Below are positions 31,951 through 40,790 of a stretch of 64,000 bases of DNA, in pieces. Position 1 is the stretch's first letter, and every line of letters starts with the position of its first letter. The notes beneath the pieces were generated by a model. It did not search any database, had not been told where the DNA came from, and saw nothing but the letters and a program-made list of their open reading frames with translations. Origin of the DNA: Furfurilactobacillus entadae (GTDB lineage: Bacteria > Bacillota > Bacilli > Lactobacillales > Lactobacillaceae); NCBI RefSeq assembly GCF_045862745.1, contig NZ_BQXN01000008.1, positions 1 to 64,000 on the forward strand. The letters run 5' to 3'. A program made the translations under genes and the position numbers.

Positions 31951-34596
31951 TTATTTGGCTAACCATGCCTTTGCTTGGGCCATCGCATCGTCCAGTCCGG
32001 CAGGATTCTTCCCACCAGCCTGAGCCATGTCTGGCCGACCACCGCCACCACCATTAATGGCAGGCGCAATGGCCTTGATCAAGTCACCTGCACGACGACC
32101 GGCCTTAACCTGGTCTGGTGCCATTGCAACTAAGAGGCTTGCCTTATCATCAACAGCCGTTCCAAGAACCAAAACATCTGACGGTAACTTCTGTTTCCAG
32201 TCATCCGCTAATTGACGGAGCTGGCCCATGCCGGCAACGTTGACTGTTTGTGCGATTACCTTCACGCCGTTGATTTCGTCAACGTTCGTAAAGACATCGC
32301 CGGCCTGTTGCGCAGCCATTTTGGCTTGCAGCGCCCGTTGTTCTGCTTCTAACTGCTTAACGTCTGCTTGCAACCCAGCGACCTTCCGAGGAACTTCCTT
32401 CACTTGCGGTGCCTTAACCATGGCAGCCGTTTCGTTTAAGAGGGCCTCTTCGTTGTTCAAGTAGGCAAAGGCGTCACCAGCCGTTACGGCTTCGATCCGC
32501 CGAACACCGGCACCAACCCCTGTTTCAGAAACAATCTTAAACAAGCCGATTTCATTTGTATTGGTAACGTGATCACCACCACAAAATTCTGTGTTGAACT
32601 CACCAATTGAAACGACCCGGACCGTCTTCCCGTACTTCTCGGAGAACATGGCAATCGCGCCCATCTTCTTTGCAGATTCAAGGTCGGTTTCTACCGTTTT
32701 GACCGGAATTTCAGCAAAAATCTGGTCGTTGACCATCTGTTCAACCTTTTTCAGGTCGTCTTCTGTTACTTGACCAAAGTGGTTAAAGTCAAACCGCAAG
32801 TAGTTTGGTTCAACCAAGGAACCTGCCTGCGCAGTGTGCCCGCCCAAGACGTTTCGCAATGATTGATCCAACAAGTGGGTTGCCGTATGGTTCTTTTCGA
32901 TCTTACTGTGCCGACCAGCATCCACAACCAGTTTGTACGTTGCGTTCTTCTTTAACATCCCTGTTAACTTAACAGTGTGGAGGTTTTGGCCGTTTGGTGC
33001 ATGTTGAACGTCCGTTACACTAGCGACCACTTTCCCGTCGGCGTCAATGATCTGACCCATATCAGCAATTTGACCACCCATTTCAGCGTAGAACGGCGTT
33101 TGATCAAAGATGACCTCGGCCGTTTCGTCACCTTCTTTGGCCACGTCAACCAACGTTTCGTTAACAATGATGTCCAGTAACTTCGCTGCTGGAACCGTTA
33201 ACGTCGTGTAACCAACGTATTCACTGTCAGACTTGATGTCCGTGAGCAATGCCCGTTGCACACCCATTGACTTAGCAGATGACCGGGCGCCACGAGCACG
33301 CGCACGTTGCTTTTCCATTTCGGCCTTAAAGCCCTCCTGGTCCACAGCTAACCCTTCGTCACCAGCGTATTCAGTGGTTAATTCAACGGGGAAACCATAC
33401 GTATCAAACAATTTGAACGCGTCGGCCCCGGACAGTTCGGCATTGCCAGCTGCCTTGGTAGCTGCAATCGTGTCGTTTAATAGTGACAGTCCTGTATCAA
33501 GCGTCACGTTAAACCGGTCTTCTTCAGAGTGGATCACACCGGCAATGTAGTCAGCCTGTTCCAACACTGCTGGATAATGGCTCTTCATGATTTCGCCAAC
33601 AACCGGCACCAATTTGTACAGGAAGGCTTCGTTAATACCGAGCTTCTTCCCGTTTAAAATGGCCCGCCGAATTAACCGCCGAATCACGTAACCACGGCCT
33701 TCATTTGAAGGCAACGCCGTGTCACCAATGGCAAACGTCACGGCACGCGCGTGATCCGCGATGATCTTAAACGACACGTCGTCAGCCGCGTTGTCACCGT
33801 AGTGCTTATCCGCTGACAGTTCTTCCGTCTTTTTAATGATCGGCAGGAATAAGTCTGTTTCAAAGTTTGTCCGGGCGTGCTGGAACACAGACACAACCCG
33901 TTCGAGGCCCATCCCCGTATCAATGTTTTTATGAGGAAGTGGTTCGTACGTTCCTTCTGGTGTGTGGTTAAACTGTGAGAACACAATGTTCCACACTTCC
34001 AAATACCGTTCGTTTTCCCCACCAGGGAAGTTTTCAGGATCATCTTCAGCGACGTTGTTCATTTCTTGACCACGGTCGTAGAAAATTTCTGAATCAGGAC
34101 CAGAAGGACCCTGACCAATATCCCAGAAGTTATCTTCGGCTTCCAGAATGTGGTCTGCCTTGACCCCGGCGTCTAACCATTCCGCTTTAGCATCCGTATC
34201 CTTGGGGTACACCGTGATGTACAACTTGTCAGGATCAAACGCAAACCAATCAGCTCCGGTTAATAATTCCCAGGCCCAGTGAACGGCTTCCGTCTTGAAG
34301 TAATCACCCACTGAAAAGTTACCAAGCATTTCAAACAGCGTGTGGTGTCGGGCTGTTCGACCAACGTTTTCAATGTCGTTTGTCCGAATACTCTTTTGTG
34401 AACTCGTCATCCGTGGATTGTCAGGCACGACGGAGCCATCAAAGTACTTCTTCATTGTGGCGACCCCAGAGTTGATCCACAACAAGGTTGGGTCTTCAAC
34501 GGGGACTAATGACGCACTCGGCATAATTTTATGGCCGTGTTGTTCAAAAAAGTCGAGGTACATTTGCCGTACTTGGCTACTACTTAATTCTTTCAT
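31951..34596 (-). CDS. alaS: Alanine--tRNA ligase
   Basis: An 881-residue class II synthetase. Catalytic domain at the N-terminus (LWINSGVATMKKYF, RTARHHTLFEMLGNFSVGDYFK), the editing domain with zinc ligands HTATHLLDQ and FCGGDHV, and the C-terminal DHHA1 domain with GGGGRPDMAQAGG. ATG 34596 gives the standard start KELSSSQVRQMYLDFF. Its leader is an alanine T-box. Confidence 0.97.
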   Translation of the reverse strand: MKELSSSQVRQMYLDFFEQHGHKIMPSASLVPVEDPTLLWINSGVATMKKYFDGSVVPDNPRMTSSQKSIRTNDIENVGRTARHHTLFEMLGNFSVGDYFKTEAVHWAWELLTGADWFAFDPDKLYITVYPKDTDAKAEWLDAGVKADHILEAEDNFWDIGQGPSGPDSEIFYDRGQEMNNVAEDDPENFPGGENERYLEVWNIVFSQFNHTPEGTYEPLPHKNIDTGMGLERVVSVFQHARTNFETDLFLPIIKKTEELSADKHYGDNAADDVSFKIIADHARAVTFAIGDTALPSNEGRGYVIRRLIRRAILNGKKLGINEAFLYKLVPVVGEIMKSHYPAVLEQADYIAGVIHSEEDRFNVTLDTGLSLLNDTIAATKAAGNAELSGADAFKLFDTYGFPVELTTEYAGDEGLAVDQEGFKAEMEKQRARARGARSSAKSMGVQRALLTDIKSDSEYVGYTTLTVPAAKLLDIIVNETLVDVAKEGDETAEVIFDQTPFYAEMGGQIADMGQIIDADGKVVASVTDVQHAPNGQNLHTVKLTGMLKKNATYKLVVDAGRHSKIEKNHTATHLLDQSLRNVLGGHTAQAGSLVEPNYLRFDFNHFGQVTEDDLKKVEQMVNDQIFAEIPVKTVETDLESAKKMGAIAMFSEKYGKTVRVVSIGEFNTEFCGGDHVTNTNEIGLFKIVSETGVGAGVRRIEAVTAGDAFAYLNNEEALLNETAAMVKAPQVKEVPRKVAGLQADVKQLEAEQRALQAKMAAQQAGDVFTNVDEINGVKVIAQTVNVAGMGQLRQLADDWKQKLPSDVLVLGTAVDDKASLLVAMAPDQVKAGRRAGDLIKAIAPAINGGGGGRPDMAQAGGKNPAGLDDAMAQAKAWLAK

Positions 34597-34850
34597 GATT
34601 GTCCTTTCATCACTTGTGCGTGAAACACAAAACAACACCCCTGCTTGCAAAGACGGTCAAGGACCGCGGTACCACTTTGCTTGCAACGATGTTGTTCGTT
34701 AACCCCTCACTCATAACGCCGAGTCGCGTGTTTTTTAAACAAGTGTGTTATCAAATTTTTCTTCAAGGGAGCACAAGAATCGTTACCTCGCTCTTCACAC
34801 CAACCAGAGCGTCGCTGAAAAATAACTGATTCCAACATATCCTTGACTGC
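34597..34850 (-). promoter_or_regulatory. T-box riboswitch of alaS (Ala, specifier GCT)
   Basis: The leader contains the T-box core AAAGTGGTACCGCGG (34664-34678, minus strand) and a terminator in which AACAAC-ATCGTTGCAAGCAAAG pairs with CTTTGCAAGCAGGGGTGTTGTT, then TTTTG. Stem I is visible: TCAAGG/CCTTGA and GAATC/GATTC helices enclose a loop with TTGTGCTC, placing the alanine codon GCT (34770-34772) as specifier. The bulge UGGU matches a tRNA ending ACCA, the usual tRNA-Ala discriminator. Uncharged tRNA-Ala should favour read-through into alaS. Confidence 0.92.
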
Positions 34851-34855
34851 ACTTT

Positions 34856-34883
34856 AGTATAGCATTCACGGCCAACTTGTCAA
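34856..34883 (-). promoter_or_regulatory. Promoter of alaS
   Basis: On the minus strand perfect TTGACA (34878-34883), 16 bases, TATACT (34856-34861), directly after the stop of the DEAD-box gene. Confidence 0.8.
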
Positions 34884-34888
34884 TTGAC

Positions 34889-36265
34889 TTACCGACTCCG
34901 GTTGGCACGACTTGCTGCGCCCTGTTGCCGATTTGCCTTACGCTTCCCACGAGCAGCTTCACGCATCTCAACCCGTTTATCCTGTTGGGCCTTCCGCTTA
35001 ATGGCTGACTTAATTTGGTTCTTGTAGCCAGGCTTAACCTTCTTCTTCTTTTTCTTAACCATACCGACCATGGTTGGATCAAGCTTATTGTGGGTCGCTG
35101 TCCGTTTCGTCCGCCGGTTCCGGTCGTATGAATCAACGATTTCACCCTGACGAATATCCTTCGGCGCAAACTTCACACCCAATTTTTCGATTTCAGCAAC
35201 CTGATCCTCTTCACCAGGACGGTACAACGTAATTGCCGTTCCAGACATGCCGTTACGGCCGGTCCGGCCAACCCGGTGAATGAAAAAGTCTAGGTCTGCC
35301 GGAATGTCATCGTTAATGACGTGTGAAACACCCTTAATATCAATCCCACGCGCTGCCAAGTCCGTTGCAACCACGTATTGGTATTCCAGGTTTTGAACCT
35401 GTTTCATCACCCGTTTCCGCTCACGTGACGGCACGTCTCCTGAGATCATGGCCACTTTAAGGCCACGTTCCTTCAGGTACGCCGTTAATTCAGCTGTCCG
35501 TTGCTTGGTATTACAAAAGACCAACACAAGGTATGGTTCACCCATTGTCAGTAATTCATAAATCATTTCATTCTTTTTGTGCCCCTTGGTTGACATCAAC
35601 CAGTTATCAATCGTTGGACTGATAATTGACGTTACCGGGATTTCTTCAATCACCGGGTTCGTCAGGTATTTCCGTAAGAATGGTTGCAGCTTCTGGGGAA
35701 TCGTTGCGGAAAAGACCAACATTTGGAGGTCCTTAGGCAGGGCCCCCGCAATGTGATCTACGTCGTTTAAAAAGCCCATGTCAAGGGTCATATCCGCTTC
35801 ATCAACAACCAGTTGGTGGGCGGTGTGTAAGCCCAGGTCATGTTCATCCATGAAGTCACGCAACCGTCCTGGGGTCCCAATCACAATTTGGGGTTGGTGC
35901 TTACCCAGTTGGCGTTCTTGCCGTGACCGGTCCGTTCCCCCAACGTAGTTTGCGATCCGAATTGGCTGGTCAAAATGACTCGCCAATTGTTTAGCATCCG
36001 CGTAAATTTGACTCGCCAATTCACGTGATGGTGTCGCAATAATGGTCTGCACTTCATCTAAATCAGGCTTGAGCTGGTTAAAGATGGGCAGTAAAAAGGC
36101 GTGGGTCTTCCCACTCCCCGTTTGTGATTGACCAATAACAGACCGGCCAGCCATGATAACGGGAATCAACCGCGCTTGAACCGGTGTGGGTTTCACGAAG
36201 TTAATTTCCGTTAAGGCGGCCATTAGCTCTGGTCGCAAGTTTAGTTCTGTAAATGTTTCCGTCAT
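34889..36265 (-). CDS. DEAD-box RNA helicase (CshB-like)
   Basis: A 458-residue helicase. Q motif near residue 22 (FVKPTPVQARLIP), motif I SQTGSGKT, Ia TPSRELA, II VVDEADMTLD, III FSATIP, and in the second domain ATDLAARGID and HRVGRTGR. The C-terminal 90 residues are Lys/Arg-rich (KKKKKKVKPGYK), typical of CshB, a cold-shock helicase linked to RNA unwinding. No terminator was seen before the alaS promoter. Confidence 0.95.
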   Translation of the reverse strand: MTETFTELNLRPELMAALTEINFVKPTPVQARLIPVIMAGRSVIGQSQTGSGKTHAFLLPIFNQLKPDLDEVQTIIATPSRELASQIYADAKQLASHFDQPIRIANYVGGTDRSRQERQLGKHQPQIVIGTPGRLRDFMDEHDLGLHTAHQLVVDEADMTLDMGFLNDVDHIAGALPKDLQMLVFSATIPQKLQPFLRKYLTNPVIEEIPVTSIISPTIDNWLMSTKGHKKNEMIYELLTMGEPYLVLVFCNTKQRTAELTAYLKERGLKVAMISGDVPSRERKRVMKQVQNLEYQYVVATDLAARGIDIKGVSHVINDDIPADLDFFIHRVGRTGRNGMSGTAITLYRPGEEDQVAEIEKLGVKFAPKDIRQGEIVDSYDRNRRTKRTATHNKLDPTMVGMVKKKKKKVKPGYKNQIKSAIKRKAQQDKRVEMREAARGKRKANRQQGAASRANRSR

Positions 36266-36274
36266 AGTTTCTCC

Positions 36275-37213
36275 TTATTGGGCGCTTGTTAAGGCTTCTA
36301 GTTGGCTAATGATTGTTTGAACTTCAGCTTTATCTTTCGCCTTCGCACCACTGGCAAGCGGATGGCCGCCACCGTTGTGTTGCCGGGCCAACCCGTTGAT
36401 CACGGGACCCTTGGACCGTAAACGAACCCGATAACTGTGGTCGTCTTGTTCCTCAAAAATGGCCCAGGCCCGCACTGAATCAATCTTTCCTGGCATCGGA
36501 ACTAAGCTTGCAGTTCCGGCGTCACCAAGGTCAAACGACTGAATTGTTTCCGCGCTTAACACAACGTACGCTGCACCACTCGCCGTGATCTCCAGGTGCT
36601 CATAGAGGTATGCCGATAACCGTGCGACTGGCACTGGCATTTCATCTTCCAATTGGTTGACGGCCACGGCATCGATCCCCGTGTCCATCAGTTGCGCAGC
36701 CACGCGCATGGTCGTCGGGGTCGTATCGGAGTAAAGGAACCGCCCGGTATCCCCAACGATGCCCGCGTACAGTGACCGGGCAGCCGTTGCGTCAATCGTT
36801 AAGTCAAACCGGTTTGCAAAGGCCACAACCATTTCTGAGGTGCTGGAGGCTTGGTCATCCACCCAGCTAAGATCACCAAACGGATCGTCATCTGGATGGT
36901 GATCAATTTTCACAACTTCCCGACCGTCACGCCACCGTTGGTCATCCACCCGCGGTTCGTTTGCCGTGTCGAGGATCAAAATCAGTGCTTGGTCAAATTG
37001 TGAATCAGCCACCTGGTCCATTTCAGCTAACCAGGCCAAACCAGGAACCTGCTTTCCAACGATATAAATCTTCTTTTCAGGATAAGCAACCTGCAAAATC
37101 CGGGCAAGGCCTGCCTGTGCCCCGACGGCATCTGGATCAGGTCGTTGATGTCTGTGAATGATGATAATGCGGTTGCGATTAATATCGTCAAAAATTGCTT
37201 TTTGCACGTCCAT
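36275..37213 (-). CDS. nrnA: DHH family nanoRNase / pAp phosphatase
   Basis: A 312-residue DHH-DHHA1 phosphoesterase. DHH motifs: HRHQRPDPDAVGAQAG near residue 20, ILDTANEPRVDD near residue 80, VKIDHHPDDDPFGD near residue 101; the DHHA1 signature NGGGHPLASGAKA is near residue 284. It degrades 2-5 nt RNAs and dephosphorylates pAp in relatives. It ends 10 bases before the helicase gene, suggesting a shared RNA-turnover transcript. Confidence 0.92.
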   Translation of the reverse strand: MDVQKAIFDDINRNRIIIIHRHQRPDPDAVGAQAGLARILQVAYPEKKIYIVGKQVPGLAWLAEMDQVADSQFDQALILILDTANEPRVDDQRWRDGREVVKIDHHPDDDPFGDLSWVDDQASSTSEMVVAFANRFDLTIDATAARSLYAGIVGDTGRFLYSDTTPTTMRVAAQLMDTGIDAVAVNQLEDEMPVPVARLSAYLYEHLEITASGAAYVVLSAETIQSFDLGDAGTASLVPMPGKIDSVRAWAIFEEQDDHSYRVRLRSKGPVINGLARQHNGGGHPLASGAKAKDKAEVQTIISQLEALTSAQ

Positions 37214-37317
37214 GGTTTTTGGCCCCTCTTTTCGCTACAAGTCTCGTACATGCCAGTATAACGGACATTGTGCGTAAATACAAAGCCTCACAGCGATATC
37301 TATGGACCATAATCCGG

Positions 37318-38457
37318 TTAAAATGCGCGTGAAGACGCCGAAGTAAATAGTGGTAACGTCATATTTTCAAAAGAAAGTGGATCTAAATTTGTCATCGTAA
37401 TTCCTAGCAACCGGACGCTCGCTGCTAAATCAGCTGTTTCGTCGAACAATTCTTTTGCCGTTTCATAAATGATGTCAGCCGAATTTTCAAAAAATTCAGT
37501 TTGCGTTCGCCGCTTGGTAACCGTATTGAACTCAGCATCACGGACCTTCAGGACGATGGTTTTTCCGTGCCGTTGCCGGCTAACCAGGTGTTCCACCAGT
37601 TCGGTTGCCAATAATTGTAACTGTGTCTCAACATCCGCTTCATTGGTGATCAGGGTATCGTAAGTTTCTTCACGCCCAATGGATTTACGTTCCCGTTGCC
37701 ACTCCACCGGTCGGTCATCACTCCCCCGAACGTGACGATATAACGCATAGCCCAGTTTGCCAAAATGTTGAATGAGTTCCGGCTCTGAATGTTTTAATAG
37801 ATCCGCCCCGGTCATAATGCCCAGGTCGTGCATCTTTGGAACCGTCTTTTTTCCTACACCACGAAATTTTTCAATGGGCAACGGGGCGAGGAAGGTCTCG
37901 GCGTCTCCTGGTAAGACAACGGTAACGCCCACTGGTTTTGCATAGTCAGAGGCGAGCTTCGCTAAGAATTTATTGTACGAAATTCCCGTTGAACACGTTA
38001 AATGAACCGTTTCAAAAATTTGCGCCTGGAGCTGATGTGCAAGGGCCACAGCGGACTCGATGCCCTGCTTATTGGTCGTCACATCAAGGTACGCTTCATC
38101 AAACGCAATCGGCTCAATGTGATCCGTATACTGATGAAAAATTTCGTGAATTTGTGCAGAGACCGCCCGATACTTGGGAAAATCCGGCCGTTTAAAGACA
38201 GCCTTGGGCGCCAATTTTCTAGCTTCCTGTGCGCTCATCGCAGAATGAACACCTAGTTTACGGGCGACATAATTCGCCGTTGTCACGACGCCGTGTCCAC
38301 CGGTCTCCCGTGGATCACGCGCAATGACTAGCGCTTGCTGCTTAAACTCGGGGTGGTCACGGACTTCAATAGAGGCATAAAACGCGTCCATATCCACATG
38401 AATAATTTTCCGACTGGCATCCACAACTAGTGGAACCTGCATTAACGTCTGCGCCAT
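37318..38457 (-). CDS. dinB: DNA polymerase IV (Y family)
   Basis: A 379-residue translesion polymerase. Palm motifs HVDMDAFYASIEVRDHPEF near residue 20 and AFDEAYLDVT near residue 118 (catalytic Asp, Asp-Glu), fingers block VVTTANYVARKLGVHSAMS, thumb helix-hairpin-helix FRGVGKKTVPKMHDLGI and little-finger domain at the C-terminus. There is no obvious beta-clamp peptide at the end (QLxLF), though MTLPLF near the C-terminus could serve. AGGAGGGG precedes ATG. Confidence 0.95.
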   Translation of the reverse strand: MAQTLMQVPLVVDASRKIIHVDMDAFYASIEVRDHPEFKQQALVIARDPRETGGHGVVTTANYVARKLGVHSAMSAQEARKLAPKAVFKRPDFPKYRAVSAQIHEIFHQYTDHIEPIAFDEAYLDVTTNKQGIESAVALAHQLQAQIFETVHLTCSTGISYNKFLAKLASDYAKPVGVTVVLPGDAETFLAPLPIEKFRGVGKKTVPKMHDLGIMTGADLLKHSEPELIQHFGKLGYALYRHVRGSDDRPVEWQRERKSIGREETYDTLITNEADVETQLQLLATELVEHLVSRQRHGKTIVLKVRDAEFNTVTKRRTQTEFFENSADIIYETAKELFDETADLAASVRLLGITMTNLDPLSFENMTLPLFTSASSRAF

Positions 38458-38559
38458 GAGTCACCCCTCCTTTTTTCCGCTATTTAGGTTACAGTTTATC
38501 AAACATATGTTCGTAATAACAGCAAAAACACCGTCCTTCCGCCACTTTATTCTCAATAA

Positions 38560-38610
38560 ATAAAACCGACGGAGAATCCCCATCCACATGAGGGTCTCCG
38601 TCGGTTTTAT
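38560..38610. terminator. Terminator of yajC (bidirectional shape)
   Basis: ATAAAACCGACGGAGA (38560-38575) and its complement (38595-38610) form a 16-pair perfect stem, 30 bases after the yajC stop. Confidence 0.92.
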
Positions 38611-38641
38611 AATTTCACATCGCCATTAAATGGACAAATGA

Positions 38642-39064
38642 TTAGTCTTTTGGTGCTTCTGATTCAGCAGCACTTGTTGCTTCTGAAGTTGCACTTGTTG
38701 CTGCGCTCGCTGCTTCTGAGCTTGCACTGCTCATTGGTGCTGCGGCAGCACTCGTCGTTGCTGCTGGCGTTTCTACGTGGTGAATTGACTGTAAGTCAAA
38801 CACTAAGTAAATGCCGTCAGCATCGATCGTCACTGTCTTCTTTGTTTCGTCAAGTGCGTCAATAACACCGTGTAACCCACCAATCGTCACCACGTGATCC
38901 CCAACGTGAATCCCGTTCATCATTTCTTTACGTTGATCTTGTTGCTTCCGGTTTGGCCGCATAATAAAGAAATAAAAGATCCCCACGAAAAGGACAATCA
39001 TGATGATTGTACTCCACATGTTGTTTTGCCCGCTCTTAGCGGCTGCTGCTAATAAACTTGTCAA
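38642..39064 (-). CDS. yajC: Preprotein translocase accessory protein YajC
   Basis: About 140 residues. One N-terminal membrane helix (TIIMIVLFVGIFYFFIMRPNRKQQ) then the YajC domain (GDHVVTIGGLHGVIDAL). A 40-residue Ala/Ser/Thr-rich low-complexity tail is an addition to the usual length. Start TTG at 39064, which has GAGGTGG 5 bases upstream; a TTG six codons earlier lacks spacing. YajC associates with SecDF. It follows ruvB directly; the queA and tgt genes often found between are absent here. Confidence 0.9.
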   Translation of the reverse strand: MTSLLAAAAKSGQNNMWSTIIMIVLFVGIFYFFIMRPNRKQQDQRKEMMNGIHVGDHVVTIGGLHGVIDALDETKKTVTIDADGIYLVFDLQSIHHVETPAATTSAAAAPMSSASSEAASAATSATSEATSAAESEAPKD

Positions 39065-39141
39065 TTTCTCCACCTCATTCAAATAGATTCCTTAATGTAC
39101 TGTACCAGACTTAACGAAGGTTGCCAAATGGAATTCGGCAA

Positions 39142-40149
39142 TTAATTTCGGTCTGGGGCGGGAATGTGCAGGTGCTCATACCCGGCTGATGTCACCATTC
39201 TGCCCCGGGGCGTCCGTTTAATGAGCCCCGTTTGTAATAAGTATGGTTCGTACACTTCGGCGATGGTATCCGCTTCCTCACCAATGTTGGCCGCAAGGGT
39301 CGTTAACCCAACGGGCCCCCCGTTGTAAAAGTCGATCATCGTGTTCAATAGTTTGATGTCCACTTCATCCAGTCCCAACTCATCCACCCCAAGAACACGG
39401 AGCGCATGGTCAACAATTGGCGCATCAATGGCAGCACTCCCATCAACCTCTGCAAAATCACGAACCCGTTTTAATAACCGGTTGGCGATCCGGGGGGTTC
39501 CCCGTGAGCGGCGGGCAATTTCATGGGCGCCTGCCTTCACGATGTTACTGGCCAAAATGTTGGCTGACCGTAACGTGATCTCCTCTAAGTCAGCCGTCGT
39601 GTAGTAGTTCATGTGTTCGACGATGCCAAACCGATCTCGCAATGGCGCAGATAGCAAGCCAGCCCGGGTGGTTGCCCCAATCAAGGTAAATGGTGGCAAC
39701 GGAAAGTGAACCGGATGGGCAGTTGGTCCCTGGCCCACAACAATATCCACGAAGAAATCTTCCATTGCAGAATACAACATTTCTTCCACCACTTTTGGTA
39801 ACCGGTGGATTTCATCAATGAATAAAATATCGCCAGGCTGTAATTCGTTTAACAACGCAATGATGTCACCGGGCCGTTCAATGGCCGGGCCACTCGTTGT
39901 CTTAATGTTGACCTGCATTTCATTTGCGATCACCATGGCCAGCGTCGTTTTCCCCAGTCCGGGTGGGCCGTACAATAACACGTGGTCCAGTGACTCTTCC
40001 CGTGCATTTGCTGCCGTAATGTAGACCGTGAGTTGCTCCTTCACCGTATCTTGACCGATGTACTGCGCCAAGGTTGTTGGTCGAAGCGACCGTTCTAGCG
40101 ACGCTTCCTGCTCACTAACCGGTTCATTCGACATCACTTCATCATCCAT
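39142..40149 (-). CDS. ruvB: Holliday junction branch migration ATPase RuvB
   Basis: A 335-residue AAA+ helicase. LRPTTLAQYIGQ near residue 23, Walker A YGPPGLGKTTLA near residue 60, Walker B LFIDEIHRL near residue 104, sensor GATTRAGLLSAPLRDRFG near residue 155, winged-helix C-terminus ending LIKRTPRGRMVT. Drives branch migration with RuvA. ATG 40149 follows GGGGAGGTGA; an ATG eight codons earlier sits inside that site. Confidence 0.97.
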   Translation of the reverse strand: MDDEVMSNEPVSEQEASLERSLRPTTLAQYIGQDTVKEQLTVYITAANAREESLDHVLLYGPPGLGKTTLAMVIANEMQVNIKTTSGPAIERPGDIIALLNELQPGDILFIDEIHRLPKVVEEMLYSAMEDFFVDIVVGQGPTAHPVHFPLPPFTLIGATTRAGLLSAPLRDRFGIVEHMNYYTTADLEEITLRSANILASNIVKAGAHEIARRSRGTPRIANRLLKRVRDFAEVDGSAAIDAPIVDHALRVLGVDELGLDEVDIKLLNTMIDFYNGGPVGLTTLAANIGEEADTIAEVYEPYLLQTGLIKRTPRGRMVTSAGYEHLHIPAPDRN

Positions 40150-40185
40150 CTTGTCACTCACCTCCCCAACCATTATTTACCATCA

Positions 40186-40779
40186 TTAACGCGTTAATAA
40201 CGACAGGGCCACACTTAAGTACTGGTCTGTCGACTTGGCGCTCATGGTCGTTAATTGTTTTTCGACTTTTTTCACTTCTGCTGCACTGTATCCGAGTGCC
40301 GTCAGAGCTGCCAATGCATCTGTTAAGGCCTGCGATGTCGTTGGGGCAACTTCCAGATCAAGTTGGCCTGGCAACGCCCCAAGATCACTCAGCTTTCCTT
40401 GTAGGTCCAGCACAATTTGTTGCGCCGTCTTCTTCCCAATGCCAGGAAACTTCGTTAAAAAGGCCACGTCGTTATTTTCAATGGCGGCCACTAGGCCACT
40501 GTGGTCTTCGTTAGCAAGGATGGCCAGCGCACTTTTGGGCCCGATGCCAGAAACATTGAGTAACTTCAAAAACAGCCGCTTTTCATCCTCGTCAACAAAC
40601 CCAAACAGGTTCATCTCTGTATCACGAATAACCTGGTGGACGTAGATCTGAACCCCCTCGTCACCCTCGTGAAAGCGGTAGGGGTTCGCCGTTTGAATCA
40701 GGTACCCCACCCCATTTACATCGAGGACAACGTATGCGGGTGTTACGGCATTAACCGTTCCCCGTAAATATTCAAACAT
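40186..40779 (-). CDS. ruvA: Holliday junction DNA-binding protein RuvA
   Basis: A 197-residue protein. OB domain (MFEYLRGTVNAV, residues 1-65), helix-hairpin-helix pair with LLNVSGIGPKSALAIL and FLTKFPGIGKKTAQQIVLDL, and the mobile C-terminal domain that binds RuvB. Normal length. It lies 11 bases after mutL and 36 before ruvB. Confidence 0.97.
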   Translation of the reverse strand: MFEYLRGTVNAVTPAYVVLDVNGVGYLIQTANPYRFHEGDEGVQIYVHQVIRDTEMNLFGFVDEDEKRLFLKLLNVSGIGPKSALAILANEDHSGLVAAIENNDVAFLTKFPGIGKKTAQQIVLDLQGKLSDLGALPGQLDLEVAPTTSQALTDALAALTALGYSAAEVKKVEKQLTTMSAKSTDQYLSVALSLLTR

Positions 40780-40790
40780 TTGTGTGCCTC

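Noticed and set aside
38642..40149. Missing queA/tgt between ruvB and yajC as a sign of deletion
   Set aside because: The gene order varies among Firmicutes. ruvB and yajC have their own start signals and there is no remnant sequence, so a deletion in this strain cannot be claimed.
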